Shown: in pieces, positions 54,161-63,291 of the stretch | How the letters are laid out: every line of letters starts with the position of its first letter | Position numbering within the stretch: position 1 is the first letter of the stretch | Assembly: GCA_902592265.1 (NCBI GenBank) | Contig: CACJDV010000001.1 | Span: 184,729-248,728, forward strand | DNA length: 64,000 nt | From: an uncultured Pelagibacteraceae bacterium | Lineage (GTDB): Bacteria > Pseudomonadota > Alphaproteobacteria > Pelagibacterales > Pelagibacteraceae | Direction: 5' to 3' | Notes under the pieces: generated by a model | What the model saw: the letters and a program-made list of their open reading frames with translations, nothing else | The model's database searches: none | Told to the model about the DNA's origin: nothing | Position numbers and translations under genes: made by a program

Positions 54161-54720
54161 TTCAAAAAATATACCTTTGAAATTCCATAATTTCTAACAT
54201 CTAAAATTTTTAATTTTTTGTTTATCTCTAATTTATCTTTTTTATGTCTGTGAATTATGATTAAACCTTTGTCTTTAAGAATTTTTTTTTGAATAATTTT
54301 TTCAATCAATTTATTTATTCTCAATTCCTTATACGGTGGATCTAAAAAAATGATATCAAATTTTTTATTTATTTCTTTGTTCGATTCAAAGAATTCAAAA
54401 CAATCAAATTTAAAAATTTTAAAATTTTTACTATTTTTAAAGAAATTAAGATTTTTTTCTAAAACTTTGATTGCCCCAACATAATTTTCAAAAAAATAAA
54501 CATTTTTTGATCCTCTCGAAAGACATTCCAATCCAAAAGAACCCGTACCAGAAAATAAATCTAAAATTGAAGTGTTTTCCAATTTTTTCTTAACTATATT
54601 TGAATGATCTAATAAATTAAATATGGATACTTTAACTAAGTCTTTTAATGGTCTTGTGGCCTTATCTATTGGTAGAAATAACTTTTTTCCTTTTAATTTC
54701 CCAGAAATAATTCTCATCAC
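54157..54720 (-). CDS. rsmD: 16S rRNA (guanine966-N2)-methyltransferase
   Basis: 187 residues. MRIISGKLKGKKLFLP at the start, RPLKDLVKVSIFNLLDH, the SAM loop LDLFSGTGSFGLECLSRG (about 52-69) and catalytic FDIIFLDPPYKELRI with D-P-P-Y (about 124-138). Methylates G966 of 16S rRNA during 30S assembly. Follows purD with a 4-base ATGA-type overlap. Confidence 0.92.
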   Translation of the reverse strand: MMRIISGKLKGKKLFLPIDKATRPLKDLVKVSIFNLLDHSNIVKKKLENTSILDLFSGTGSFGLECLSRGSKNVYFFENYVGAIKVLEKNLNFFKNSKNFKIFKFDCFEFFESNKEINKKFDIIFLDPPYKELRINKLIEKIIQKKILKDKGLIIIHRHKKDKLEINKKLKILDVRNYGISKVYFLN

Positions 54721-55979
54721 TCAAAAATTTTAAAACCAATATCTTTTCTAAAATATCCATTTTCCCAATTCAAATCATTTATTGAACTGATTAGTTCATC
54801 TCTACTTTGTTGTAAATTTTTAGACTTAATTACGAAATTTAAAACCCTGCCTCCATTAGAGTATATTTTAGAATTTATTAATTTTGTACCAGCATGAAAA
54901 ATATAATTGTTATCCTTAGGTTTAATTTTTTCTAATTTCTTTATTTCAACATTGTTTTGAAATTTGTCAGGGTAACCTTTAGAACACAAAACAATACAAA
55001 TACTTTTTTCTTCAAACCATTCTAAATTTATAGATCCTAATTTTTTGTTTATAGTAGCATCGATGATGTCAAAAAAATCTGTTTTTAATCTTGGTAAAAT
55101 TGTTTGGCATTCAGGATCACCCATTCTAACATTATATTCAATTAAAAAAGGTTCACCTTTCACAATTATTAATCCAGCATATAAAAAACCAACAAATTCT
55201 GTTTTTAAATTTTTTAACCCTTTTAGTGTTGGTTTAATTATTTTTTCTAATATTTTTTTATCTAGAGTTTCATTTTCAAGACGAGAAGGTGAATAAGCAC
55301 CCATGCCACCAGTATTTTTACCTTTGTCACCTTCAAGAACTCTTTTATGATCTTGCGCAGTGCCAAATTTTTTATAGCTTATTCCATCTGAAATTATAAA
55401 AAAACTCATCTCTTCACCTTCTAAAAATTCTTCAATTAATATTTCATGAGCTTTACCAAATTTACCATCAAATATTTCTGTTACTGCATCTTTGGAACTT
55501 TCTAAGTTTTCACAAATATAAACACCTTTACCCGAGGCTAAACCATCTGCTTTTACAACAATAGGAAACTTGCATTTTTTTAAAAAAGAAAAACTTTCAT
55601 CAATATTGTTAAAAACTCCAAAATTTGCTGTTGGAATTTTATATTTTTTACATAAATTTTTTGTAAATATCTTGGAGCCCTCTAGTTGTGAAGCAATTTT
55701 ATTAGGACCAAAGACTTTAATTTTATTATTTTCCAAAAAATCTACAATTCCATCGACAAGGGGTTTTTCAGGTCCAACAACAATAATATCTATACCAAGT
55801 TTTTGAATCAATTTTTTCAATTCCTCAAAATTAGTAAGATCAACTTTTATGTTTTTTGCAACAAAGCTTGTTCCAGCGTTTCCAGGAAAACAGTAAATAT
55901 TTTTAATTTTTTGTGATTTTTTTAGCGAAATACAAAGAGCATGCTCTCGTCCTCCGCTTCCAATTATTCCAACATTCAT
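54717..55979 (-). CDS. purD: Phosphoribosylamine-glycine ligase (GARS)
   Basis: 420 residues. VGIIGSGGREHALCISLKKS at the N-terminus, VVGPEKPLVDGIVDF (about 72), the ATP-grasp core VVKADGLASGKGVYICEN (about 141-158), GGMGAYSP (about 228) and FLIEYNVRMGDPECQTILPRLKTD (about 282). Second step of purine synthesis. The ATG is only 21 bases from the start of the divergent DUF2093 gene, so promoters must overlap coding sequence. Confidence 0.96.
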   Translation of the reverse strand: MNVGIIGSGGREHALCISLKKSQKIKNIYCFPGNAGTSFVAKNIKVDLTNFEELKKLIQKLGIDIIVVGPEKPLVDGIVDFLENNKIKVFGPNKIASQLEGSKIFTKNLCKKYKIPTANFGVFNNIDESFSFLKKCKFPIVVKADGLASGKGVYICENLESSKDAVTEIFDGKFGKAHEILIEEFLEGEEMSFFIISDGISYKKFGTAQDHKRVLEGDKGKNTGGMGAYSPSRLENETLDKKILEKIIKPTLKGLKNLKTEFVGFLYAGLIIVKGEPFLIEYNVRMGDPECQTILPRLKTDFFDIIDATINKKLGSINLEWFEEKSICIVLCSKGYPDKFQNNVEIKKLEKIKPKDNNYIFHAGTKLINSKIYSNGGRVLNFVIKSKNLQQSRDELISSINDLNWENGYFRKDIGFKIFE

Positions 55980-56000
55980 ATAAACATATATAAACTAAAA

Positions 56001-56195
56001 ATGTATAAAAAATTAGCGAAAATAAAATATTTACGTAATAATTTTAAAATTATAGAAAATGGAGATCATGTATTGTGTGCTGTTTCCGGCAAAAAAATTT
56101 CTTTAGAAGATTTAAATTATTGGAATGTAGACGCACAAGAGGCATATTACTCTTATAAAGAAGCTCATTTGAAAAGAGAGGAAAATAATAGTTAA
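56001..56195 (+). CDS. DUF2093 family protein
   Basis: 64 residues from the ATG at 56001; a longer frame from 55941 would overlap purD and adds non-homologous residues. FKIIENGDHVLCAVSGKKISLEDLNYWNVDAQEAYYS matches the DUF2093 pattern: Gly-Asp-x-Val-Leu-Cys-Ala-Val-x-Gly, I-x-L-x-x-L-x-Y-W and Q-E-A-Y. A small alphaproteobacterial protein of unknown role; the single Cys and the compact layout recall zinc-ribbon-like relics, but no Cys pair is seen. Ends exactly before the LpxL-like stop. Confidence 0.8.
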   Translation: MYKKLAKIKYLRNNFKIIENGDHVLCAVSGKKISLEDLNYWNVDAQEAYYSYKEAHLKREENNS

Positions 56196-57062
56196 CTAAA
56201 TTTTCCATCTATTATGGGTCCATATCCACTGTTCTGGATTAGTCATAATCATTTTTTCCAAAATTTTATTAAGTTTAAATGTTATGTTACTTATAGATTC
56301 ATCTTTTAGAAATTTGATAGTATTAGAGACTCTTAATTTAAAAGTATCATCGGGTAACCTCTCAATGTAAATCGGTACTACAGAGGCATCAAATTTCTTA
56401 ATAAATTGAGCTGGAATTGTGGTTGTTAAGGCTTTTTTTCCAAAAAAATCTGATTTAATCCCTTCGGAAACTCTTTGATCAATCATTAATGCAATAGAAG
56501 TCCCGTTCTTAAATTCTTTAAGCAGTTGCTTTGTTCCTGAAATTCCCTTTTTAATTTGTTTTTTACAAATATATTTTTTCCTAATTCTTTCCATTATTGG
56601 ATTTAGGAAATTATTATTTAAAGGCCTGTATATTGCTGCCAAATTAATATTAGATTTTTCTAAATGCATCGCCATTAACTCAAAGTTATTGAAATGACCA
56701 GATATAAATATTACAGGTTTATTTTCTAATTTAATTTTTTCTAGTTCTTTTTGATTTTCAACAACTATTTTTTTGGAAAATTTTGGGTCGGTTCTAAAAT
56801 TTTTTATAAACATATATTCAGAAAAAATTTTCCCATAATTTCCCCACATCATATCGATAATTTTATTTTTTTTGGTTTCAGTTATATTAGGTAAAACTAT
56901 CGATAAATTATTATATGATATTTTTTTAGTTCTAAATAGCGGACCAACCATCCTAAAAATAAAACTCGAAAAAAACAATGAAATTTTTAATCCTAATATT
57001 TTTATTATTATTAATAAAAAAATAATAAATATGAATTCAATTAAATATTTAATTTTTTTCAT
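56196..57062 (-). CDS. lpxL: Lipid A biosynthesis acyltransferase (LpxL/HtrB family)
   Basis: 288 residues. One N-terminal membrane helix (about 8-28), acyltransferase block ISGHFNNFELMAMHLEKSN (His-x4-Glu, near 121-126), AAIYRPLNNNFLNPIMERIRKK (about 140), LMIDQRVSEGIKSDFFGKKA (about 196) and C-terminal NPEQWIWTHNRWK, the family's last motif. It adds a secondary acyl chain to Kdo-lipid A. Last gene of the lipid A/Kdo operon, overlapping lpxK by 14 bases. LpxL and LpxM cannot be told apart by eye. Confidence 0.87.
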   Translation of the reverse strand: MKKIKYLIEFIFIIFLLIIIKILGLKISLFFSSFIFRMVGPLFRTKKISYNNLSIVLPNITETKKNKIIDMMWGNYGKIFSEYMFIKNFRTDPKFSKKIVVENQKELEKIKLENKPVIFISGHFNNFELMAMHLEKSNINLAAIYRPLNNNFLNPIMERIRKKYICKKQIKKGISGTKQLLKEFKNGTSIALMIDQRVSEGIKSDFFGKKALTTTIPAQFIKKFDASVVPIYIERLPDDTFKLRVSNTIKFLKDESISNITFKLNKILEKMIMTNPEQWIWTHNRWKI

Positions 57063-58005
57063 TAATTATAGATTCTATAAATTTAATAAGTTTATCTTCT
57101 TCAGAAATCTCTAAGTCCATATTTACAAAACTAATTTTTTCTTTCAAGTAATTAGGAATTTTAACGTAATCTTTTTCTGTAGTAATAATTTTCATATCTT
57201 TTTTTTTAGCGATTTTTATAATTTCAAGAATGTCTTTGTCTTCATAGTTATAGTGATCTGTGAAAATTTTTTCTTCGACTATGTTAAAATCATTTTTAAT
57301 TAAAACTTCTTTAAAACTTTTTGAATTACCAATCCCTGAAAAAATTAGATATTGATCAGATCGTTTAAACTTTTCAATATTTTTTATTTTTATATATGTA
57401 TTAAAAATCTTAATTTTTGGATTTATTTTTTTAATTTTTGATATAAATTCAGTCAAATCGACGTTTTTGTCTATATTTTTTAAAATTACACAATGATATT
57501 TTCTTAAGCTATTTATTTCTTCTCTTAATGGCCCCGCAGGTATTAATAAACCATTTCCAATTAAGTTTTTACTATCAAAACAAACAAACTTTAAATCATA
57601 ATCAATTGTCTTATCCTGTAAACCGTCATCAAAAATAATTATTTCATAATTTTTTTTTAAGGCTTGTTTTATAATTTCTTTTCTGGTTTTTGATGAGATA
57701 ACCTGTGATTTATTTTTTAGTAATAAATATTCATCTTGTTGATAAGAATAATGTTTTTTTGCATTCACAACATTATAATTTTTATCTTTGAGTAGTTGAT
57801 AAAGTTTCAAAGTAGTGGGTGTTTTTCCTGTACCCCCTAGATATATATTTCCAATACATATCGTTTTGATTTTACAAAATTTTTTTTTTGGGAATAAATT
57901 AGAAATAAAAATATTTATTCTTATAAATAAAGTTAAAGGTAACAACAGGTAAGCTAGATAATTTGGTTTATTCAAATCCCAAAATTTAGGTTTTTTAAAA
58001 TTCAT
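57049..58005 (-). CDS. lpxK: Tetraacyldisaccharide 4'-kinase
   Basis: 318 residues. N-terminal membrane helix, P-loop CIGNIYLGGTGKTPTTLKLYQLL (Walker A GGTGKTP near 56), DDGLQDKTIDYDLKFVCFD (about 126), GNGLLIPAGPLREEINSL (about 148) and the C-terminal TTEKDYVKIP (about 275). Phosphorylates lipid A disaccharide at the 4' position. Spaced 11 bases after waaA; overlaps the lpxL-like gene. Confidence 0.93.
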   Translation of the reverse strand: MNFKKPKFWDLNKPNYLAYLLLPLTLFIRINIFISNLFPKKKFCKIKTICIGNIYLGGTGKTPTTLKLYQLLKDKNYNVVNAKKHYSYQQDEYLLLKNKSQVISSKTRKEIIKQALKKNYEIIIFDDGLQDKTIDYDLKFVCFDSKNLIGNGLLIPAGPLREEINSLRKYHCVILKNIDKNVDLTEFISKIKKINPKIKIFNTYIKIKNIEKFKRSDQYLIFSGIGNSKSFKEVLIKNDFNIVEEKIFTDHYNYEDKDILEIIKIAKKKDMKIITTEKDYVKIPNYLKEKISFVNMDLEISEEDKLIKFIESIINEKN

Positions 58006-58016
58006 CTAATAATTTT

Positions 58017-59249
58017 TTAACAAACTTCCTTATAAGTTTTATTTAAAATATTTTTTCCGATCAAATATAAACTTTTTTTTATTTTCTTAGGCTGACTTTT
58101 ATTCTTGAGGTTTATGCTTAGTAAATTTGCTAGATTTTTGTAATTTGTTACCCTTTGAGATAGATTTTTGTTTTTTAAAAACCAATAAATTTCTTTAAAA
58201 TTAGTTACGTTGGGACCATGAAATATGTTACATCCAAATCTTACAGCTTCCAATGGATTTTGCCCACCATGATTTATCATCGAACCTCCCAGAAATACAT
58301 TCTTACATTCCTTATAGAATGATTTTGTCTTGCCATAAGAATTCACTAAATAAACATCCGTATTAGAACTTATTTTTCTTTTGGGTTCATCTAAATGTAC
58401 TTTAAGTTTAAGGCTCTGTAGCTCATTTTTAATTGAATCAACTCTATTAATATGTCTAGGTATAATTATTGTTAAGAGGTTTTTATATCTTTTATTAAGA
58501 TATAAATGGGTTTGGCCACAAAATTTTTCCTCATTATAGTGAGTGCTTGAAGCACACCATGGAGTTTTTGATTTAATAAAATTTCTAAAATTTTTATTCA
58601 GGATAGGACTAGCACTTTCTGACTGACTAAATTTGATGTTTCCAAAAAATTTAATATTTTGAGCTCCAAGTTTTCTTAAATATTTTTTTGACTCTAAACT
58701 TGATGATAAGCAAAGTTTGAATTTATTAAATAATGATTTTGCAAAATTTGGTAAAATTAGCCACCTTTGTAAAGTTTTTTTTGTTATTCTACCGTTTAAA
58801 AGAATCATTGGAATTTTTTTCCTGTATAAATTATTGACTGTGTTTGGCCATATCTCAGAATCTATAAAAAAAACCTTTGATGGTTTCCAATGATTGATGA
58901 ATTTTACAGAAATAAAATTACAATCTATTGGAAAGAACTGATGAACAGTTTTTCTTAATTTAAGTTTTTTTATGATATTCGATGAGCTTACAGTGTTCGA
59001 TGTAATTAAAATTTGATTGATCTTTTTATTTTTTTCAAATTTTTCAATCAAAGGTATTACACTTTGAATTTCCCCAACACTTGCTCCATGAAACCAAATT
59101 AATTTACCAGATTTTTTCTTTTTTGAAAAAAACCCTAATTTTTCTTTAAATCTTTTTGGATCCTCTTTTTTTTTAATAAGTCTTAAAATTAATATAATTG
59201 GTGAGATTAAAAGAATAATATTAATTAAAATTCTATAGATGAAAAGCAT
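58017..59249 (-). CDS. waaA: 3-deoxy-D-manno-octulosonic acid (Kdo) transferase
   Basis: 410 residues. One membrane helix (about 4-24), then LIWFHGASVGEIQSVIPLIE (catalytic Glu near 62), SEIWPNTVNNLYRKKIPMILLNGR (about 131), KFFGNIKFSQSES (about 200) and LGGSMINHGGQNPLEAVRFGCNIFHGPNV (about 320), all from the GT30 family. It attaches Kdo to lipid A precursor. Starts right at the msbA stop (1-base overlap). Confidence 0.93.
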   Translation of the reverse strand: MLFIYRILINIILLISPIILILRLIKKKEDPKRFKEKLGFFSKKKKSGKLIWFHGASVGEIQSVIPLIEKFEKNKKINQILITSNTVSSSNIIKKLKLRKTVHQFFPIDCNFISVKFINHWKPSKVFFIDSEIWPNTVNNLYRKKIPMILLNGRITKKTLQRWLILPNFAKSLFNKFKLCLSSSLESKKYLRKLGAQNIKFFGNIKFSQSESASPILNKNFRNFIKSKTPWCASSTHYNEEKFCGQTHLYLNKRYKNLLTIIIPRHINRVDSIKNELQSLKLKVHLDEPKRKISSNTDVYLVNSYGKTKSFYKECKNVFLGGSMINHGGQNPLEAVRFGCNIFHGPNVTNFKEIYWFLKNKNLSQRVTNYKNLANLLSINLKNKSQPKKIKKSLYLIGKNILNKTYKEVC

Positions 59250-61000
59250 TACATCTTTATTTGTTTATTGTAAAAGTTTTTATAGATCGATGAGTTTTTC
59301 ATTAGTTCCTCATGACTACCTTCAGCTGCAACATTACCAGAGTCTATTACATATATTTTATTTGAGTTTAATATTGTTGAAAGTCTATGAGCTATTACAA
59401 TAGTTGTTCTATTTTTTGTGAGATAGCTGATTGCCTTTTGTATTTTATCTTCTGTTTCAGCATCGAGTGAAGAGGTAGCCTCATCTAGTAAAATAATTTT
59501 ACTTTTTTTTAGGATTGCTCTTGCGATTGATATCCTTTGTTTTTCACCTCCAGATAATCTAATTCCATTTTCGCCAATTTTTGTTTCGTATTTATCTTTT
59601 AATTTTTCAATAAATTCAGAAGCAAATGAGAGTTTTGCTGCATCGTAGATATCCTCATCGCTTGCATCTACATCAGCATAAGCGATATTATTTTTTATTG
59701 TATCATCAAATAAATTTGTATCTTGGCCCACAAATGAAATTTGATTTCTTAGAGATTTAATTTTTGTCTTATAAATTGATTGATTATCAATAGTTATATC
59801 ACCTTTGTGCGCATCATATATCCTAGGAATTAAATTTAGAATTGTAGATTTACCACTACCGCTATGGCCAACTAGTGCTGTCATTTTTCCACCAAACATT
59901 TTTAAATTTATATCTTTTAAGGTAGCTTTTGGTAAATTTTCATCTTTAGATTTATCATATGAAAATTCTATATTTTTGAATTCAATATTTCCATTTTCAA
60001 AAGTTAAATCTTTATCATCATTGTTTTGTTTGAGCTCTGATTTTTCATCTATAATCGGAAGAATTCTTTTTGCGGATACAAGACCATTATTAATAACTAT
60101 ATTCAGGGTAGCCAAAGATCGAACAGGTTGATATGCAAGCATCATTGCTGCCAAAAAAGAAAAAAAATTACTAATTTCTATTTCATCGTTCATTATTAAC
60201 CTTCCAGTAAAATAAATTAATATTGCTATTATAATACCAGTCATTGTCTCCATAATTGGAGAAGCTCTAACAAAAACAATTGACATTTTTCTACTTTTTT
60301 CTTTTACGTTATCTAAAAAAATTTGAGCACGATTTTTTTCATAAATTTCTTTCTGAAAAATCTTGATTAACTTATGATTCTTAAAAATTTCTATTAAATA
60401 AGAACTTAAAACTCCAGCCCACTCCATTTGCTGAAACGAAACTTTGGTTATTCTTTTCCCTAGTGATCTTGCAGCAAATGATGCTAAGGGAATCATTATT
60501 ATGGCAATTAGTGATAATTTCCAATTTTGATAAAACATCACACTCATCAATCCAATTAGTGTAAACGTGTCTTTAAAGAGATTTAAAATTCCAGTAGAAA
60601 CCATGTTTGTTAAATGAGCCACATCATTTGTTAAATTAGAAATAAATTTTCCGCTATGTTTATTATCAATTAACTTCGTATCAGCATCAATTAAATTATT
60701 TAGCATATCAACCTGAACATCTCTTTTTACATCTTCAGAAACGGTGATCATTAAAACTTTTGCAATATATAAAGATAACCCTTTGATAAAAAAAGCAACT
60801 ATAATCAATAGAGGAATAATTATCATCAGCTTTTCATCTTTATTCATAAAAATTTCTTTTATCGCTGGATCTAAAAGATAAGCAATAGATGATGTGCTAC
60901 CTGCAACAGCTATAGAAAGTAGCAAAGCAAAAATAATCTTTTTTAAATGTTTTTTTGTATAATCTTTAAAAAGCCTTTTTATAATTTTTACGTCCATCAT
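59249..61000 (-). CDS. msbA: Lipid A export ABC transporter MsbA-type (permease fused to ATPase)
   Basis: 583 residues. Six-helix membrane domain (about 1-320) followed by an ATPase: Walker A ALVGHSGSGKSTILNLI (about 374), Q-loop ISFVGQDTNLFDD, signature RLSGGEKQRISIARAI (about 480), Walker B KIILLDEATSSLDAETED and H-loop IVIAHRLSTI. Half-size exporter that works as homodimer. Its position between ubiA and waaA-lpxK-lpxL supports MsbA (lipid A flippase) rather than a general drug exporter. Confidence 0.88.
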   Translation of the reverse strand: MMDVKIIKRLFKDYTKKHLKKIIFALLLSIAVAGSTSSIAYLLDPAIKEIFMNKDEKLMIIIPLLIIVAFFIKGLSLYIAKVLMITVSEDVKRDVQVDMLNNLIDADTKLIDNKHSGKFISNLTNDVAHLTNMVSTGILNLFKDTFTLIGLMSVMFYQNWKLSLIAIIMIPLASFAARSLGKRITKVSFQQMEWAGVLSSYLIEIFKNHKLIKIFQKEIYEKNRAQIFLDNVKEKSRKMSIVFVRASPIMETMTGIIIAILIYFTGRLIMNDEIEISNFFSFLAAMMLAYQPVRSLATLNIVINNGLVSAKRILPIIDEKSELKQNNDDKDLTFENGNIEFKNIEFSYDKSKDENLPKATLKDINLKMFGGKMTALVGHSGSGKSTILNLIPRIYDAHKGDITIDNQSIYKTKIKSLRNQISFVGQDTNLFDDTIKNNIAYADVDASDEDIYDAAKLSFASEFIEKLKDKYETKIGENGIRLSGGEKQRISIARAILKKSKIILLDEATSSLDAETEDKIQKAISYLTKNRTTIVIAHRLSTILNSNKIYVIDSGNVAAEGSHEELMKNSSIYKNFYNKQIKM

Positions 61001-61866
61001 TAATTTAGCTTTCCTATAAGTAACGAGATAAAAATTAACAATCCCAGAAAATTATTAGATTTGAATATTTTTAAACAAACTGATGGTTCTTTTGAATTAA
61101 AATTTTTTAATTGAAAAAAATACATATGATAAATGATTGTAATTAAAAAAATAAAATATAATTTATCAAATTCATTTAAATAACCTACTGTTATTAAACT
61201 TAATAAAAGGACTGTGTAACATATATATAAAAAAATAATCGGGTTAGATTTAAATTTTATTGAGGTTGATTTAAGTCCTATAATTTCGTCATCTTTAATA
61301 TCTTGAAATCCGTATACTGTGTCGTATCCAAGTGTCCAAAATATGGCTCCAAAATAAAATATAATTGGTATTAGATCGATTTGAGCATTAATTGCAGTCC
61401 AACCTAAAATTAAACCATAATTAAATGTAATTCCTAAAAATAGTTGCGGCCAATATGTGAATCTTTTCATTAAAGGATAGGTAAAAGCTAATGGCATTGA
61501 CGCTAATGCAATTATTATTGTAAATAAATTAAAATTTATTAGCACAATAAAAGCCATTAAACATAGAATTCCTGAATAAAATATGGCAAGTTCAACAGAT
61601 ATTTTTCCAGAAGCTATCGGTCTGTCCTTAGTTCTAAAAACTCTTTTGTCAAATTTTCTATCGAGAATATCATTAACAATGCACCCAGCTGAACGCATTA
61701 ATACAGATCCTAAAATAAATAATAACAAATAAAATAAATAAATATCTTTATTCATCGAAAAATCATACGCTATTGTTAATCCCCATGCGCAGGGCCAAAA
61801 TAATAGCATGTATCCAATTGGCTTTTTTAACCTAGTAAGTTCTATAAAAAGATTTAGTTGGTTCAT
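61000..61866 (-). CDS. ubiA: 4-hydroxybenzoate polyprenyltransferase
   Basis: 288 residues with about eight helices. First Asp-rich motif NDILDRKFDKRVFRTKDRPIASG (N-D-x-x-D near 66-70) and second motif DTVYGFQDIKDDEIIGLKSTSIKF (Y-x-x-x-D-x-x-D near 186-193). RLKKPIGYMLLFWPCAWGL at the N-terminus is typical of UbiA. It attaches the polyprenyl tail to 4-hydroxybenzoate for ubiquinone. Heads the operon that continues with lipid A genes (1-base overlap with msbA). Divergent from DUF2721. Confidence 0.95.
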   Translation of the reverse strand: MNQLNLFIELTRLKKPIGYMLLFWPCAWGLTIAYDFSMNKDIYLFYLLLFILGSVLMRSAGCIVNDILDRKFDKRVFRTKDRPIASGKISVELAIFYSGILCLMAFIVLINFNLFTIIIALASMPLAFTYPLMKRFTYWPQLFLGITFNYGLILGWTAINAQIDLIPIIFYFGAIFWTLGYDTVYGFQDIKDDEIIGLKSTSIKFKSNPIIFLYICYTVLLLSLITVGYLNEFDKLYFIFLITIIYHMYFFQLKNFNSKEPSVCLKIFKSNNFLGLLIFISLLIGKLN

Positions 61867-61918
61867 AAAATTTTACTTGTAAATAACAAAGCCAAGATTG
61901 ATAATCAAACTGATTCGT

Positions 61919-62326
61919 ATGAATATTGATTATACTGTTACAGCTTTGATGTTTCCTGCAATCCCACTGATAATGGGGGTATATTCTAATAGATTCCACA
62001 CTTTAAGTTCTTTAATAAGAAAAATTCATGATGAGTACGTATTTGAAAAACACACTCCACCTGAATGGAAAGATCAATTAATAAATCTCGAAAAAAGAAT
62101 TGGTGTTTTGAAATTAAGTATACTATTTGCTGCTTTTGGTTTTTTATTTAATATGCTGACAGTTTTTGGGCTTTATTTGGAAGAGCTTTTTATCGCAAGA
62201 ATAATTTTTGGTTCGTGTTGTTTGTCGATGATGATTTCAATCATATTTTTTATCATCGAAATTCAAATTTCAACTAAGGCTCTCAGACTTCATCTATCAG
62301 ATATGGATATCCAATTTAGGGAATAA
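61919..62326 (+). CDS. DUF2721 membrane protein
   Basis: 135 residues from the ATG at 61919; a TTG at 61898 would add seven. Three hydrophobic segments (about 5-22, 63-83, 86-112) around a short charged loop with SNRFHTLSSLIRKIHDE, the recognisable DUF2721 block. Function unknown; inner membrane. It converges on the quinone reductase gene with an 11-base overlap. Confidence 0.78.
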   Translation: MNIDYTVTALMFPAIPLIMGVYSNRFHTLSSLIRKIHDEYVFEKHTPPEWKDQLINLEKRIGVLKLSILFAAFGFLFNMLTVFGLYLEELFIARIIFGSCCLSMMISIIFFIIEIQISTKALRLHLSDMDIQFRE

Positions 62327-63287
62327 TTACTGCAGGCCCAGTTAACAATCTTGCCTCTAAATCTTTATGAGCTTGATGGGCTTCATTTAAAGAATATTTT
62401 TTTGAAATTTCTACTTTAAATTTGTTGGATAAAATAGCATTAAAAACTTTTTTTGCTGACTCAACAAGTTCTTCTCTCTTTATAGTATAATGTGCAATAG
62501 ATGGTCTGGTAAAAAATAATCCCTTAGCATTAATATCTTTTTTGACATCAATTGTATCCACATATCCAGATGCATTTCCAAATGCAACCATCATTCCTCT
62601 AATCTTTAATGTTTCGATCGATCCTTTGAAAGTTTTGATACCAACACCGTCGTAGACAACATCAATACCGTTTTTACCAACAATTTTTTCAACTTCTTCA
62701 ACAAAATTTTTTTCAGAATAATTAATTACGTGATGGCAACCATTTTTTTTAGCAATCTCTTCTTTGGCTTTTGATCCTACTGTTCCAATAACTTCAGCAC
62801 CCAATGCATTAGCCCATGGACACAAAATTTGGCCAAGTCCACCAGCAGCGGCATGATATAAAACTTTGTCACCTTTTTTTATGGGATATGCTCTGTGCAA
62901 CAAATACTCTGCAGTAATTCCTTTTAATGTGATGCAAGATGCAACTTCATCAGAAACACCATCAGGGACAGAAACTAATTTTTCTTCAGGCATTATTTGC
63001 TTTTCAGAGTACGCACCTATTGGCATTGAAGCGTGAGTTACTCTATCACCAACTTTAAATAATTTTACCTCAGATCCAATTTCCTCAACTACGCCACAAG
63101 CTTCAAGCCCAATACCACTTGGTAATGGAATAGGGTAGAGACCTGTCCGATGATAAATATCTATAAAATTAAGACCGATTGATAAATTTTTAATTAAAAC
63201 TTCGTTTGGGCCAGGCTTAGCTATCTGAACATCCTTAATAACCAATACTTCTGGTCCACCAAATTTATCAATTTGAATTGATTTCAT
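62316..63287 (-). CDS. qor: NADPH:quinone reductase (Qor-like, zinc-free MDR family)
   Basis: 323 residues. GroES-like N-terminal half with SIGLNFIDIYHRTGLYPIPLPSG (about 37-59, read in two parts) and EACGVVEEIG, then the Rossmann NADPH loop KVLYHAAAGGLGQILCPWANALG (about 141), ATVGSK-like GTVGSKAKEE and VDVVYDGVGIKTF. It lacks the zinc-ligand Cys cluster of alcohol dehydrogenases, as Qor does. Reduces quinones. Follows the pirin gene after 4 bases, so they are co-transcribed. Confidence 0.9.
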   Translation of the reverse strand: MKSIQIDKFGGPEVLVIKDVQIAKPGPNEVLIKNLSIGLNFIDIYHRTGLYPIPLPSGIGLEACGVVEEIGSEVKLFKVGDRVTHASMPIGAYSEKQIMPEEKLVSVPDGVSDEVASCITLKGITAEYLLHRAYPIKKGDKVLYHAAAGGLGQILCPWANALGAEVIGTVGSKAKEEIAKKNGCHHVINYSEKNFVEEVEKIVGKNGIDVVYDGVGIKTFKGSIETLKIRGMMVAFGNASGYVDTIDVKKDINAKGLFFTRPSIAHYTIKREELVESAKKVFNAILSNKFKVEISKKYSLNEAHQAHKDLEARLLTGPAVIIP

Positions 63288-63291
63288 TTTT

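Noticed and set aside
55941..56000. Longer start of the DUF2093 protein
   Set aside because: It would overlap the purD start and adds a Ser/Asn-rich segment not seen in the family.
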